A DNA stretch of 64,000 nt from PKWO01 sp036384915 (GTDB lineage: Bacteria; Pseudomonadota; Gammaproteobacteria; Burkholderiales; Burkholderiaceae_D). The stretch is from the NCBI GenBank assembly GCA_036384915.1, contig DASVLJ010000071.1, positions 248,001-312,000 of the forward strand. The letters are read 5' to 3'. Positions 8,617 to 17,168 of the stretch are shown here, piece after piece. The position numbers were made by a program, and so were the translations under genes. The notes beneath the pieces are model-generated. The model was not told the origin of the DNA, searched no databases, and saw nothing but the letters and a program-made list of their open reading frames with translations. Position 1 is the first letter of the stretch, and every line of letters begins with the position of its first letter.

Positions 8617-9426
8617 TCACCAGCGTTCTTCTTGTACGGCACTGAAGAAGCCGCCGCTCGGACCGTCGTCTTCGAGCAAGGCCAGTTGAATCGAAGAAAT
8701 CGCGCCCTGCGCCACGCTCTGGCAGCCGCGGTGGCCATTCAAGTCCGTCGCGGTATAGCCGGGGTCGGCTGAATTGACTTTGATGCCGCTGCCGCGCAAT
8801 TCATACGCAAGCTGCACGGTCAGCATGTTCAAGGCAGCTTTCGACGCGCTGTACCCGATCTTCTTGATGTCGGCAAATTCAGTCTGCGGATCGCTGTTGT
8901 AGGCAAGCGAGCCCAAGCCGCTCGAGACGTTGACGATGCGTGCGCTGCGCGATTTGCGCAATAGCGGGAGCATTGCCTGCGTGACCGACAATGCGCCGAA
9001 GAAGTTGGTGTCGAAGATGCGCCGCACCGCTTCGATGCAGGCGGTGCCCGGCAAGCCGTCGGCACGGTCGGCGATGCCGGCGTTGTTGACGAGAACGTCG
9101 AGCCGGCCATAGTCTTCCTCGATGCCCAGCGCAGCCGCCTCCAGCGTTTCGGGGCGGTTGACGTCGAGGTGGATGTAATTGGCGTAGATGCCTTCTTCGC
9201 GCATTTCCGCCGCCGCGGCCTCTCCGCAGACATGGTCGCGGGCGCCCAGCAGGACGCGGCCGCCGATCCTGCCCAATACGTAGGCGACCTCCCGGCCTAT
9301 ACCTTTGTTGGCGCCGGTTATCAGGGCCACGCGTTGCGTCGGCAGGTAAACCTGCGTCGGCGCCTGCAAGGGCAGGGCATGGCGGAGCGCGCCATGCAAA
9401 GAGGGATTTGGATGGGGATGATTCAT
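8617..9426 (-). CDS. Short-chain dehydrogenase/reductase
   Basis: A 269-residue classical SDR. After an N-terminal tail of about 30 residues come the cofactor motif TGANKGIG, an NNAG motif, NVSSG with the catalytic Ser, and YSASK with the catalytic Tyr and Lys. The region after the active site (SADPGYTATDLNG) resembles carbonyl-reductase-like SDRs. The cofactor-loop residues (LGARD) suggest NADP. It is divergent from a TetR repressor with a perfect palindrome between them, so it is probably that repressor's target and may detoxify a carbonyl or quinone. The substrate is unknown. Confidence 0.9.
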   Translation of the reverse strand: MNHPHPNPSLHGALRHALPLQAPTQVYLPTQRVALITGANKGIGREVAYVLGRIGGRVLLGARDHVCGEAAAAEMREEGIYANYIHLDVNRPETLEAAALGIEEDYGRLDVLVNNAGIADRADGLPGTACIEAVRRIFDTNFFGALSVTQAMLPLLRKSRSARIVNVSSGLGSLAYNSDPQTEFADIKKIGYSASKAALNMLTVQLAYELRGSGIKVNSADPGYTATDLNGHRGCQSVAQGAISSIQLALLEDDGPSGGFFSAVQEERW

Positions 9427-9439
9427 GTGCTATATTTTA

Positions 9440-9453
9440 TGAAGGATCCTTCA
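9440..9453. promoter_or_regulatory. Perfect 14-bp palindrome, probable TetR operator
   Basis: TGAAGGATCCTTCA lies 14 bases before the SDR start and 17 before the TetR ATG, next to A/T-rich -10-like sequence (TATATTTTAT). Position and symmetry are those of a TetR-family operator controlling both genes. Confidence 0.7.
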
Positions 9454-9469
9454 GCTTTTGCATTCGCAT

Positions 9470-10129
9470 ATGGCGACCAAGACAATTTCTCCGCTCAAGC
9501 CCCGTAAAACCCCGCGTCAAGCCCGTTCCGAAGCCACCGTGGATGCGATTTTCGAGGCAACTATTCAGGTTTTATTGGCCGAGGGCGCTTCGCGTTTGAC
9601 GACCACGCGCGTGTCGGAGCGTGCAGGGGTGTCGGTCGGCACGATGTACCAGTATTTTCCCAACAAGCAAGCCTTGCTGTTTGCCGTGCTCAAGCGCCAT
9701 ATGGAAGATGTGCTGAGCAAAGTGGAGCAAGCCTGCCTGGCCGGCGCCGGCAGCAATGCCGCCGATATGGTGCAAAACCTGGTCGCCACGTATATCGAAG
9801 TCAAGACGTCCGATCCGGAGACTTCGATCGCGCTTTACGGTGTGATCACCGAACTCGATGTACCCGAGCTGATCAACAAGTTCAGCAACCGGCTGGTCAA
9901 GTCCATCGAAACCATGCTCTCCGGCGCGGCCGATCTGGAATTTGCCGACGTTCGGCTCGTCACCAATATGGTCTACATCGTCATGACGGGCGTAACACGC
10001 ACCATCTTCGAACAGCGTGCCGGCCCGGCACAGATCCGCAAGCTGCATGCTGAGCTGCTGGTCATGTGCCAGTCCTATATACAGGCGGCTGGCGTGGCAC
10101 GCAAAGGAGAGCCGGTGCATGCGGCATAA
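9470..10129 (+). CDS. TetR-family transcriptional regulator of the SDR gene
   Basis: A 219-residue protein. After a basic tail (KPRKTPRQARSEAT) the helix-turn-helix runs through LTTTRVSERAGVSVGTMYQYFPNKQALL, the standard TetR recognition region. The C-terminal helices form an unassigned ligand domain. The ATG at 9470 is preferred; an in-frame TTG four codons earlier is possible. It is divergent from the SDR with a shared palindromic operator. The last ten bases overlap the CHAD gene, whose ribosome binding site lies inside this gene, so the two are co-translated. Confidence 0.92.
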   Translation: MATKTISPLKPRKTPRQARSEATVDAIFEATIQVLLAEGASRLTTTRVSERAGVSVGTMYQYFPNKQALLFAVLKRHMEDVLSKVEQACLAGAGSNAADMVQNLVATYIEVKTSDPETSIALYGVITELDVPELINKFSNRLVKSIETMLSGAADLEFADVRLVTNMVYIVMTGVTRTIFEQRAGPAQIRKLHAELLVMCQSYIQAAGVARKGEPVHAA

Positions 10130-10952
10130 GAATGGCGCGAGCAAGCGCAATCTCAGGCCCCATATCGTCAAGCAGCTGCGCCGCGCGGCCAAGAGCGCCA
10201 CCCTGCTGTCTGCGCTGATGCGGCACGGCGACGCCAACGCGCTGCACGATATCCGCGTGCAAATCCGTACCACCTCCAGCATCTTGCAGCCGTTTCTCCA
10301 GTTGGATCATATGAAGCCCTTGCGCCGCGCGCTGGTGCCGCTCAAGTCCTGGGTGCGCAAGAGCAATAGCGCGCGCGACGTGGAAGCGCAGCTGGAATTG
10401 ATTGCGGAATTGCTGCCTGAACCCTATCCCAAGGCCGTAGAGCGCTACCTTGAGCAAGCCCGGAAGGACATGTGGCGGCGGCGTGCCGCACTGGCATGCT
10501 CGAAGAGCCTGCGTAAGCTCCCGCGCCGCATGGTGCGCCTGGCCAAGGCAGCCGACGAATGTCTCGGGCCGGTGTCGACGCCGAGCTTGAGTGCCGTCCT
10601 CGGTTCCGCTTGTGAAGAATTGATGCAGGAATTGCGCAAGGATTGCGCCGAAGGCCTGCAGGACCCGAAGCGCTGGCACAAGGCTCGTCTGCGTATCAAG
10701 CAATTGCGCTACCTGATCGAGAACTACCCGGAATATCTCGATGCGCGTTATCAGGCATTTGCCGCCGATACCAAGCTGGCACAGCAAAATCTTGGGCGGT
10801 TGCGCGACTGGCAAAACCTGTGCGTCGCCATGGCCGGTCAGGCGGCGATTGCGCCATGGCTGGCCGGGTACACGGGTTTGGAAGACGAGTTGAAGCTCCA
10901 AGCCGGTGCCGCAATGCGTTTCCTTGAGCGGAAACTGGCGGCCTGGGAGTGA
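10119..10952 (+). CDS. CHAD-domain protein
   Basis: A 277-residue, strongly basic, all-helical protein. The CHAD family hallmarks are visible: an early LHDIRVQIRTTSSIL helix and, in the second half, HKARLRIKQLRYLIENY, histidine/arginine/lysine-rich helices that bind polyphosphate in characterised members. The AAGGAGA just before 10119 fixes the start inside the TetR gene (ten-base overlap). No adjacent CYTH or ppk gene is present. Polyphosphate association is inferred from the family; a role tied to the TetR-SDR unit is not evident. Confidence 0.82.
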   Translation: MRHKNGASKRNLRPHIVKQLRRAAKSATLLSALMRHGDANALHDIRVQIRTTSSILQPFLQLDHMKPLRRALVPLKSWVRKSNSARDVEAQLELIAELLPEPYPKAVERYLEQARKDMWRRRAALACSKSLRKLPRRMVRLAKAADECLGPVSTPSLSAVLGSACEELMQELRKDCAEGLQDPKRWHKARLRIKQLRYLIENYPEYLDARYQAFAADTKLAQQNLGRLRDWQNLCVAMAGQAAIAPWLAGYTGLEDELKLQAGAAMRFLERKLAAWE

Positions 10953-11041
10953 GGCACTGACGAGCACGCTGCCATCTTCATGCTTTCAGGAAAGAAACGT
11001 CGTATTTGTGCCGTGAAAGACAACTGCGGTGTGCACCATTG

Positions 11042-11069
11042 TTGCGTTTGGTAAATTATGCGCTAGAAT
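11042..11069 (+). promoter_or_regulatory. Sigma70-type promoter for the HDOD gene
   Basis: TTGCGT, 16 bases, then TAGAAT, followed by A/T-rich sequence. It is the only good promoter in the 171-base gap after the CHAD gene, with a predicted start near 11076, about 48 bases before the HDOD ATG. Confidence 0.5.
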
Positions 11070-11123
11070 GTTTTCATTCAAGCAAATAGCCCTGTTTGTC
11101 AACGCCTGTCCCAAGGTGAACCG

Positions 11124-12125
11124 ATGGACGCTGCGGCATCAGAACCGGTAGTATTTTTGCAGCTGCTGGCTGACTGCAGGGGGCGGCTTTCTGCGCTGCA
11201 GTTCACCTTCAATGAAGGTCGGACGGGGCAATTGCCTCATCTGTCCCCCTTGCTCGAACATTCCGATTTCTCGAGCCTCGCACAGAGTTTTCCATGCCTG
11301 ATTGCCGGCTGTGCGCCATCCGGCGAATTTGCCGATGCGCTCGCGGCGGCACAGTGCAAGCTCGTTCCATCGTCTGCCATCGCGCGCAACGACGAGGAAT
11401 TCGCACGCGAACATCCTCCTGGTACGGAATGGGTTGGCGGCAACTGGTATTTCGCTGCGCCGGCCAAGCCGAGCGGTGCGCAGGCGGCGTCACGCGCATT
11501 GGCGATGCAGCTCGTGCAACTGGTGGCCGACGACGCCGACAGCCGCGAGATCGAGGCCGTGTTCCGGCGCGACCCCACCCTGTCTTATCAATTGCTGCGC
11601 CTGGTCAACTCGCTTGGCGTCGGTGCGGGGCGGCGTATCACGAGTTTTTCCCAGGCCATCGCCATCCTTGGCCGCAACCAATTGCGCCGCTGGCTCAACC
11701 TGATGCTGTTCGCTGCCCGCGATGGCGACCTGCGATCGGCCATGCTGCTTGCCCGCGTCGCGGTGCGTGCCCGCGCGATGGAATTGCTGGCGTATGCTTC
11801 GGGCCTCGACAAGTCCCTGCAGGAACAGGCTTTCATGGCCGGCATGTTTTCGCTGCTGGGCATTTTGTTCGGCTCGCCGATTGACCAGGTACTCAAGCCG
11901 CTGGCCATCGGCGACGCCATGGAGGACGCTGTCTTGCGCCGCGGAGGCAAGCTGGGACGCTTGCTGTCGTTGCTTGAGCATGCCGAAGACGGCCGCTTTG
12001 ATGCCGTGGCGGAAGCGCTTGAAGCGATCGAGCTGCCGGTCGCGGAATTCAACCTCGCCGTAGTCCGGGCCAACGGCTGGATGCTCGCGGTGGTGCGGGA
12101 CAGCCTGGGCAGGGAAAATGGCTGA
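11124..12125 (+). CDS. HDOD-domain signalling protein
   Basis: A 333-residue cytosolic protein. The N-terminal 100 residues look like a decayed EAL-type fold without catalytic motifs, as in YuxH-like proteins. Residues about 125-320 form an HDOD domain (RRDPTLSYQLLRLVNSLGVGAGRRITSFSQAIAILGRNQLRRWL, read here as adjoining short motifs), an HD-related domain lacking the metal-binding histidine-aspartate pair. Such proteins act as adaptors in c-di-GMP and motility signalling. Its last eight bases overlap the next gene, which encodes a PAS-GGDEF-EAL enzyme, so the two are likely made together and may form a complex. Confidence 0.88.
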   Translation: MDAAASEPVVFLQLLADCRGRLSALQFTFNEGRTGQLPHLSPLLEHSDFSSLAQSFPCLIAGCAPSGEFADALAAAQCKLVPSSAIARNDEEFAREHPPGTEWVGGNWYFAAPAKPSGAQAASRALAMQLVQLVADDADSREIEAVFRRDPTLSYQLLRLVNSLGVGAGRRITSFSQAIAILGRNQLRRWLNLMLFAARDGDLRSAMLLARVAVRARAMELLAYASGLDKSLQEQAFMAGMFSLLGILFGSPIDQVLKPLAIGDAMEDAVLRRGGKLGRLLSLLEHAEDGRFDAVAEALEAIELPVAEFNLAVVRANGWMLAVVRDSLGRENG

Positions 12126-14319
12126 CTCGTCCATCGAGGCTTGCCTTGCTCTGTGCCGCAAGGCGCGCGATCTCCATGGCGATGCCCTGGCGCATGCACT
12201 GGCCGAGCTGCAGACACGGCTTGAGCAATTGTTGCCTGGACATCACGACGGCATCAGCGCGGCGAATCGAGAGCAGGCGCAGGCCCAAGCGCAAACGCAA
12301 CCTGCGGATGCCGAAGCGGAACCCGTGATGCAGCTGGACTTCGCAGGCTACATTACGCATTGGAGCCCCGCCGCCGAAAGGATGTTCGGCTACAGCGCCG
12401 GCGAGAGCGTGGGCCATCATGTCCTAATGCTGTACGCCGAAGACGAAAGCGAGGGTGAAATTGCCGAGCTGTTTCTCGAGCAGGGCAGCTCGCTCCTGGA
12501 AGTGCGGCGGCGCAAGAAGTCGGGCGAGGTGTTTCGAGCAGGAATGTCCTTGTCGCCGCTGCACGATGAAGACGGGGAAGTATGCGGCCTGGCCGTGCGG
12601 CTCAGCGAGATCTTCGACAAGCTGAACGAGCAGGACAAGAGGCGCCTGCATGCGCGCATCATAGAAGACAGCGACCAGGGCATATTGATCACCGACAACA
12701 ATGAGCGCATCGTCTCGATCAATACCGCTTTCACGCGCATCACGGGATATACGGCGGCCGAGGCAATCGGGCAGACGCCGGACTTGTTGCGCTCCGGCTT
12801 GCACGATGCAGGCTTTCGCGCCGAGGTGAGAGCGGCCATGCACGGTTCCGGCCCCTGGGTCGGCGAAATCGTCGGCAAGCGCAAGAACGGCGAATTGTTT
12901 CCGCAATCGGTCACCATCAGCGTGGTGCGTAACGAGGAAGACCAGATCACCCATGCGTTTTCCATCTTTTCCGACATCAGCAGGCATAAGGAAGCCGAGG
13001 CGCGGCTGCAAAGACTGGCCAATTACGACACTATCACGGGCTTGCCCAACCGTTCGCTGCTGACCCAACTGCTGAACCAGGCCCTGAGCCTCGCGCGCCG
13101 CAGCAACGACCACGGCGCATTGTTGTTCATCTCGCTGAACCGCATGGCCTCGATCAATTACTCGCTTGGGCATGAGGTCGGCAACGACTTGATTTGCCAG
13201 GTCGGCTTGAAGTTCCGGCAAACCTTGCGCGACGAAGACGTGCTGGCACGCATCGACGGCGACAAGTTTGCGGTTGCGCTGTTCCATATCGAGAAGCGCG
13301 AGCATGCCGGCATCGTGGCGAAGAAGCTGCTGCGCGCGCTTGAACAGCCCTTCGAGGTCGAGTCGAACGTATTGCATGTCGATGCCAGCATCGGCATCGC
13401 GGTCTACCCGGAAGACAGCCTGGACACGGGCTTTCTGACGCGTTATGCGGACGTGGCGATGATGCGCCTGCTGCAGGGCGAAGGCAAAGGGTTCCTGTTC
13501 TACAGCCCGGAGATGAACCTGCGCGCGAAGGAGCATTTGCGCATCGAAGGGGAGCTGCGCCATGCACTGGGAGCCGGCGAACTCTGCCTGCACTACCAAC
13601 CCAAGGTCAGCCTGCGCAATGGACGCATTGTCGGCGCCGAAGCCTTGCTGCGCTGGCAGCATGCTGAGCGCGGCACGATTTCTCCCGGCTCGTTCATCGG
13701 CGTGGCCGAAGAGACCGGTTTGATTCTCGACATAGGCGACTGGGTGCTGGAAGAGGCATGCCGCCAGATGCGCCGCTGGCACGATGCCGATTTGCAGATA
13801 CCGCCCGTTGCGGTCAATCTTTCCGCGCGCCAATTTGACGCTGAATTACCCGCGAAATTGCAGGTTCTGCTTGAACGCCATGGCGTGGCACCGGAACAGA
13901 TCAAGCTCGAAATCACGGAAAGCCTGCTGGTGCGCGGGCCCGAGAATGTGATCCCCATCATGAACCGCCTCGTTGCGATGGGCGTGGCGCTGGCGCTGGA
14001 CGATTTCGGAACCGGCTATTCGAGCTTGTCTTACCTTAAAAAATTTCCCATCACCAGCCTCAAGATCGACCGCTCCTTCGTCGTGGGCTTGCCACATGAG
14101 GAAAACGATTGTGCGATCGCGCGCGCCATTGTCACCATGGCGCAGCAATTGCGGCAAGAGATCGTGGCGGAAGGAGTGGAGACGATGGAGCAGATGCGTT
14201 TTTTGCGCGAACTCGGCTGCGATCAATTGCAGGGCTTCCTGTTCAGCAAGGCGCTGACTGCCGAAGATTATGCCAGCCTGGTCCGCAATGGACGCAGGCT
14301 GGCCCTGGAAAACATGTAA
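12118..14319 (+). CDS. PAS-PAS-GGDEF-EAL protein, probable c-di-GMP phosphodiesterase
   Basis: A 733-residue cytosolic signalling enzyme. A short helical N-terminus is followed by two PAS domains (about residues 60-170 and 175-295; FGYSAGESVGHH and ITGYTAAEAIGQTPDLLRSG are typical). The GGDEF domain (about 300-460) has the degenerate active site RIDGDKFAVAL near residue 378, so cyclase activity is unlikely, though GTP binding may remain. The EAL domain (about 475-720) keeps EALLRW, the NLSARQF asparagine, EITES and DDFGTGYSSLSYL, indicating an active phosphodiesterase. It overlaps the HDOD gene by eight bases. Confidence 0.93.
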   Translation: MADSSIEACLALCRKARDLHGDALAHALAELQTRLEQLLPGHHDGISAANREQAQAQAQTQPADAEAEPVMQLDFAGYITHWSPAAERMFGYSAGESVGHHVLMLYAEDESEGEIAELFLEQGSSLLEVRRRKKSGEVFRAGMSLSPLHDEDGEVCGLAVRLSEIFDKLNEQDKRRLHARIIEDSDQGILITDNNERIVSINTAFTRITGYTAAEAIGQTPDLLRSGLHDAGFRAEVRAAMHGSGPWVGEIVGKRKNGELFPQSVTISVVRNEEDQITHAFSIFSDISRHKEAEARLQRLANYDTITGLPNRSLLTQLLNQALSLARRSNDHGALLFISLNRMASINYSLGHEVGNDLICQVGLKFRQTLRDEDVLARIDGDKFAVALFHIEKREHAGIVAKKLLRALEQPFEVESNVLHVDASIGIAVYPEDSLDTGFLTRYADVAMMRLLQGEGKGFLFYSPEMNLRAKEHLRIEGELRHALGAGELCLHYQPKVSLRNGRIVGAEALLRWQHAERGTISPGSFIGVAEETGLILDIGDWVLEEACRQMRRWHDADLQIPPVAVNLSARQFDAELPAKLQVLLERHGVAPEQIKLEITESLLVRGPENVIPIMNRLVAMGVALALDDFGTGYSSLSYLKKFPITSLKIDRSFVVGLPHEENDCAIARAIVTMAQQLRQEIVAEGVETMEQMRFLRELGCDQLQGFLFSKALTAEDYASLVRNGRRLALENM

Positions 14320-14409
14320 AGCTCTGCCAATTGGTCTTGTGCAGGCATCAAGTCGAAGTTGCGCAGGACAACACGGATTTCGATGCAAGCGCTGCTCCGG
14401 CCTTCTTCA

Positions 14410-14877
14410 TCACAAGCCCAATTCGCTCAAACCAGGATGATCGTCGGGACGCCGGCCTAGCGGCCAGTGATACTTGCGTTCCGATTCGTGGATAGGCATG
14501 TCGTTGATGCTGGCGAAGCGGCGCTGCATCAAGCCATGCTCGTTGAATTCCCAGTTCTCATTGCCGTAGGATCGGAACCAATGGCCCGAGTCGTCATGCC
14601 ATTCATAGGCGAAGCGTACGGCGATGCGGTTGCCGGCGAAGGTCCATAATTCCTTGATCAGGCGGTAGTCGAGTTCGCGCACCCATTTGCGTTCGAGGAA
14701 TTGACGGATTTGTTCACGGCCGACAGGAAACTCGGCGCGGTTGCGCCAGCGCGTATCTTCCGTGTAGGCCAGCGCGACGCGCGCCGGGTCGCGGGTGTTC
14801 CAGGCGTCTTCGGCGGCGCGTACCTTTTGCGTGGCGGTTTCAAGCGTGAAAGGAGGGAAGGGCGGTTTGCTTTCCAT
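14410..14877 (-). CDS. DUF1348 / SnoaL-like protein
   Basis: A 155-residue protein of the nuclear-transport-factor-2-like fold. The stretch AEDAWNTRDPARVALAYTED and the later WRNRAEF, FLERKW and RFAYEWHDDSGHW motifs are those of the DUF1348 family, commonly annotated without function. It lies ten bases downstream of the MFS gene on the same strand and probably closes that operon, though no known link exists between DUF1348 and the cytochrome genes upstream. Confidence 0.82.
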   Translation of the reverse strand: MESKPPFPPFTLETATQKVRAAEDAWNTRDPARVALAYTEDTRWRNRAEFPVGREQIRQFLERKWVRELDYRLIKELWTFAGNRIAVRFAYEWHDDSGHWFRSYGNENWEFNEHGLMQRRFASINDMPIHESERKYHWPLGRRPDDHPGLSELGL

Positions 14878-14887
14878 GGAATGTTCC

Positions 14888-16207
14888 TCAAAGATGGTTA
14901 GGCGGCTTTGGTGTCTTGGGTAATGCGAACATGGCCAGCAGGCCGATTGCGCTGGTCAACACCGCGTAGTAGGCGGGAGACAGCGGGTCGCCAGTGACGC
15001 CGATCAACCATGCTATGACAAATTGCGTGCTGCCGCCGAAGATGCTGACTGCGATGGCGTAGACGATGGCCACGCCCGAGCTGCGCACCCGGTTGGGGAA
15101 CATCTCGGTCAAGGCCACGATCGAGGCGCCGCCGCTGAAAGCGGAGAGCAAGGCATTGAAGGCGGCGACACCGACCAGGGCCATCGGCGTGTGCACCGAA
15201 ACCAGGAACAGGAAAGCGGGATAGATCGCCAGCATCAACACGATGCGGGGAGCGATCATCACGACCTTGCGGCCGAACCGGTCCGACAGGCGGCCGCCGA
15301 GCAAGGCTGCGGTCATGGTGCACAAGCCCTGGGTCAGCGTAGCGAGCATGGCTTGCGAGGGCGGCATCTTCAGCGTCGTCAGCGCATAGGTCGTCATGTA
15401 ATTGCCGATGTAGGTCGTGATCGTCAGGCACATGATGACGAGGATGCCGAGGATGAGCGGGCGCGTGTAATGGCGGAGCACTTCCGCGAGGATTGCAAAG
15501 CCGCCGTGGCTTCCTGGTTGTTCCAGCGTTTCCGGCAAGCGGCGGCGCAGATAGATGCCCAGCGGAACGATAGAGAGGCCGAGCAGGAAGGGCAGGCGCC
15601 AGCCCCATTGCGCCAATTGTTCCTTTTCGAGTACGGCGGCAAGAATGCCGCCGACCGCCCCGCCGGTAAAGACAGCGACGCCCTGGCTGGCAATTTGCCA
15701 GCCTACGACGGCGCCGCGCTTTCCTTTGGGCGCGCATTCGAGCAGTACGGCCGTCGCCGGCCCGACTTCTCCCCCAAGCGCGAAACCCTGCAGCAAGCGG
15801 CTGGCCACCAGGATCACGGGAGCAGCGATGCCGATACTGGCATAGCTTGGTGTCGCCGCCAGGCCCAGCGTGCCGAGCGTGATCATGGCAATGGTCAGCA
15901 TCATGGCCGGCTTGCGCCCGGCACGGTCGGCATAGGCGCCGATCACAATGCCGCCCAGGGGCCGTGTGAAAAAGCCGACGCCGAACGTGGCGAGTGAAAG
16001 CAGAAGGCTCGTGAACGCGTCCTTGCTGGGGAAAAAAGTCTTGCCGATGTAGACGGAAAAGGTCGAATAAGTCAGAAAATCATAGAACTCGAGTGCGTTG
16101 CCCGCAACCGTGGCAGCAATGATGCCTGCGCCTAGGCGACTGTTTTGTTGTCCGTTTTGCCCGCGTGCGGGAATCGTTGCGTCACTGCCGGTAAGCATGG
16201 AATCCAT
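14888..16207 (-). CDS. MFS transporter, metabolite:H+ symporter type
   Basis: A 439-residue, 12-helix carrier of the metabolite:H+ symporter branch, shown by GNALEFYDFLTYSTF in helix 1, GGIVIGAYADRAGRKPAM in loop 2-3 and RLLQGFALGGEVGPA in helix 4. Relatives carry citrate, tricarballylate, alpha-ketoglutarate or betaines. The start at 16207 (MDSMLTGSD) overlaps the end of the upstream lipoprotein gene by 26 bases; an ATG at 16198 is equally possible. It is the fourth gene of the cluster that begins with a TsdA-like cytochrome. The substrate is unknown, and a carboxylate is more likely than a sulfur anion on family grounds. Confidence 0.87.
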   Translation of the reverse strand: MDSMLTGSDATIPARGQNGQQNSRLGAGIIAATVAGNALEFYDFLTYSTFSVYIGKTFFPSKDAFTSLLLSLATFGVGFFTRPLGGIVIGAYADRAGRKPAMMLTIAMITLGTLGLAATPSYASIGIAAPVILVASRLLQGFALGGEVGPATAVLLECAPKGKRGAVVGWQIASQGVAVFTGGAVGGILAAVLEKEQLAQWGWRLPFLLGLSIVPLGIYLRRRLPETLEQPGSHGGFAILAEVLRHYTRPLILGILVIMCLTITTYIGNYMTTYALTTLKMPPSQAMLATLTQGLCTMTAALLGGRLSDRFGRKVVMIAPRIVLMLAIYPAFLFLVSVHTPMALVGVAAFNALLSAFSGGASIVALTEMFPNRVRSSGVAIVYAIAVSIFGGSTQFVIAWLIGVTGDPLSPAYYAVLTSAIGLLAMFALPKTPKPPNHL

Positions 16208-17168
16208 ATCGTTCGAAAATAGCCAATGCAGGCGGGGAATGTATGTAGTCCAGCCAGAGCCGCGCTGCTTCGGGGTGTGCCGCGCCATGAATCACCGCGC
16301 CGGCATAGATTTCCGTGCTGTTCTGCGCAGCCGGAATGTCGACATGGCCGATCGGATTGCCCGCCTGCTCCTGGAACATGGCTTCCGATTGCCATACCAC
16401 GCCGGCATCGGCCACGCCTTGCATCAGGAATAGCGGCGTCTGGCGGTGATGGATGAAGGTCAGCACCGCGCTACCGTCGGCCACCTTGGTATCGTAGACC
16501 GCATGCGCCAGCGACTCGCCGCCGGCCTTTTCCAGTGAGGATTTGATCTGGCGTGCAATACCCTCGTATTTCGGGTTCGGCATGGCGAGGCGCAGATCGG
16601 GCTTGGCCAGGTCGGCCAGGCCGGCGATGCCATGCGGATTGTCCTTGGCCACCATGATGGCCAGCGTATTGGTCACGTAAGGGACGGCTGGGCCGTCGAG
16701 CAAGCCTTGATCGACCAAGCCCTTGACGGCGTTCAAGCCGGCGAAATAGGCATCGCCCTTGATGGTCCAGGTCATATTGCCTGACGTGATGGTGCCGCCG
16801 GCCTTGATCTGTTCGACAAGCATGCCCGGCGGAATGGTTTCCCAATAGATGCGGCCCTTGAATTCAGGGTGTTCCTCTTCGAATTCCTCGACCAGCGGCG
16901 CCAGGGCGAAGAAGTAATTGCCGCCGACATAAAGCACCAGCTTGGGATCGGCCAGGTCGCCATGAAAATCCGCCAGCACATCGACCTGCGGCACGGTGAA
17001 TTCGAGACCGCGCTTGATTGCATCGTTGTTGGCGCCATGCTGCCATGGTGGGACGAGCCGCTCGCCTTCGCGCACTGCCTCGGCCGGACTTTTTTGAACC
17101 GGCGGCGGTGCTGCGCATGCGCCCAGAAGGGCAATCGCGGCCGCCACCAGCACAACCTTAGCGGACAT
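16182..17168 (-). CDS. Periplasmic substrate-binding lipoprotein, ModA/SBP type II-like
   Basis: A 328-residue protein with a lipobox (LLGAC) after a short signal, so it should be a lipoprotein. After an atypical N-terminal 60 residues, a class II binding-protein fold begins (LVLYVGGNYFFALAPLVEEFEEE) and continues with motifs such as NTLAIMVAKDNP, PNPKYEGIARQI and YDTKVADGSAVLTFIHHRQ, like the molybdate/tungstate-type binding proteins. No ABC permease or ATPase is nearby, so it may work with the adjacent MFS carrier or serve as a sensor or scavenger. It overlaps the DsrE-like gene by 11 bases. Confidence 0.78.
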   Translation of the reverse strand: MSAKVVLVAAAIALLGACAAPPPVQKSPAEAVREGERLVPPWQHGANNDAIKRGLEFTVPQVDVLADFHGDLADPKLVLYVGGNYFFALAPLVEEFEEEHPEFKGRIYWETIPPGMLVEQIKAGGTITSGNMTWTIKGDAYFAGLNAVKGLVDQGLLDGPAVPYVTNTLAIMVAKDNPHGIAGLADLAKPDLRLAMPNPKYEGIARQIKSSLEKAGGESLAHAVYDTKVADGSAVLTFIHHRQTPLFLMQGVADAGVVWQSEAMFQEQAGNPIGHVDIPAAQNSTEIYAGAVIHGAAHPEAARLWLDYIHSPPALAIFERYGFHAYRQ

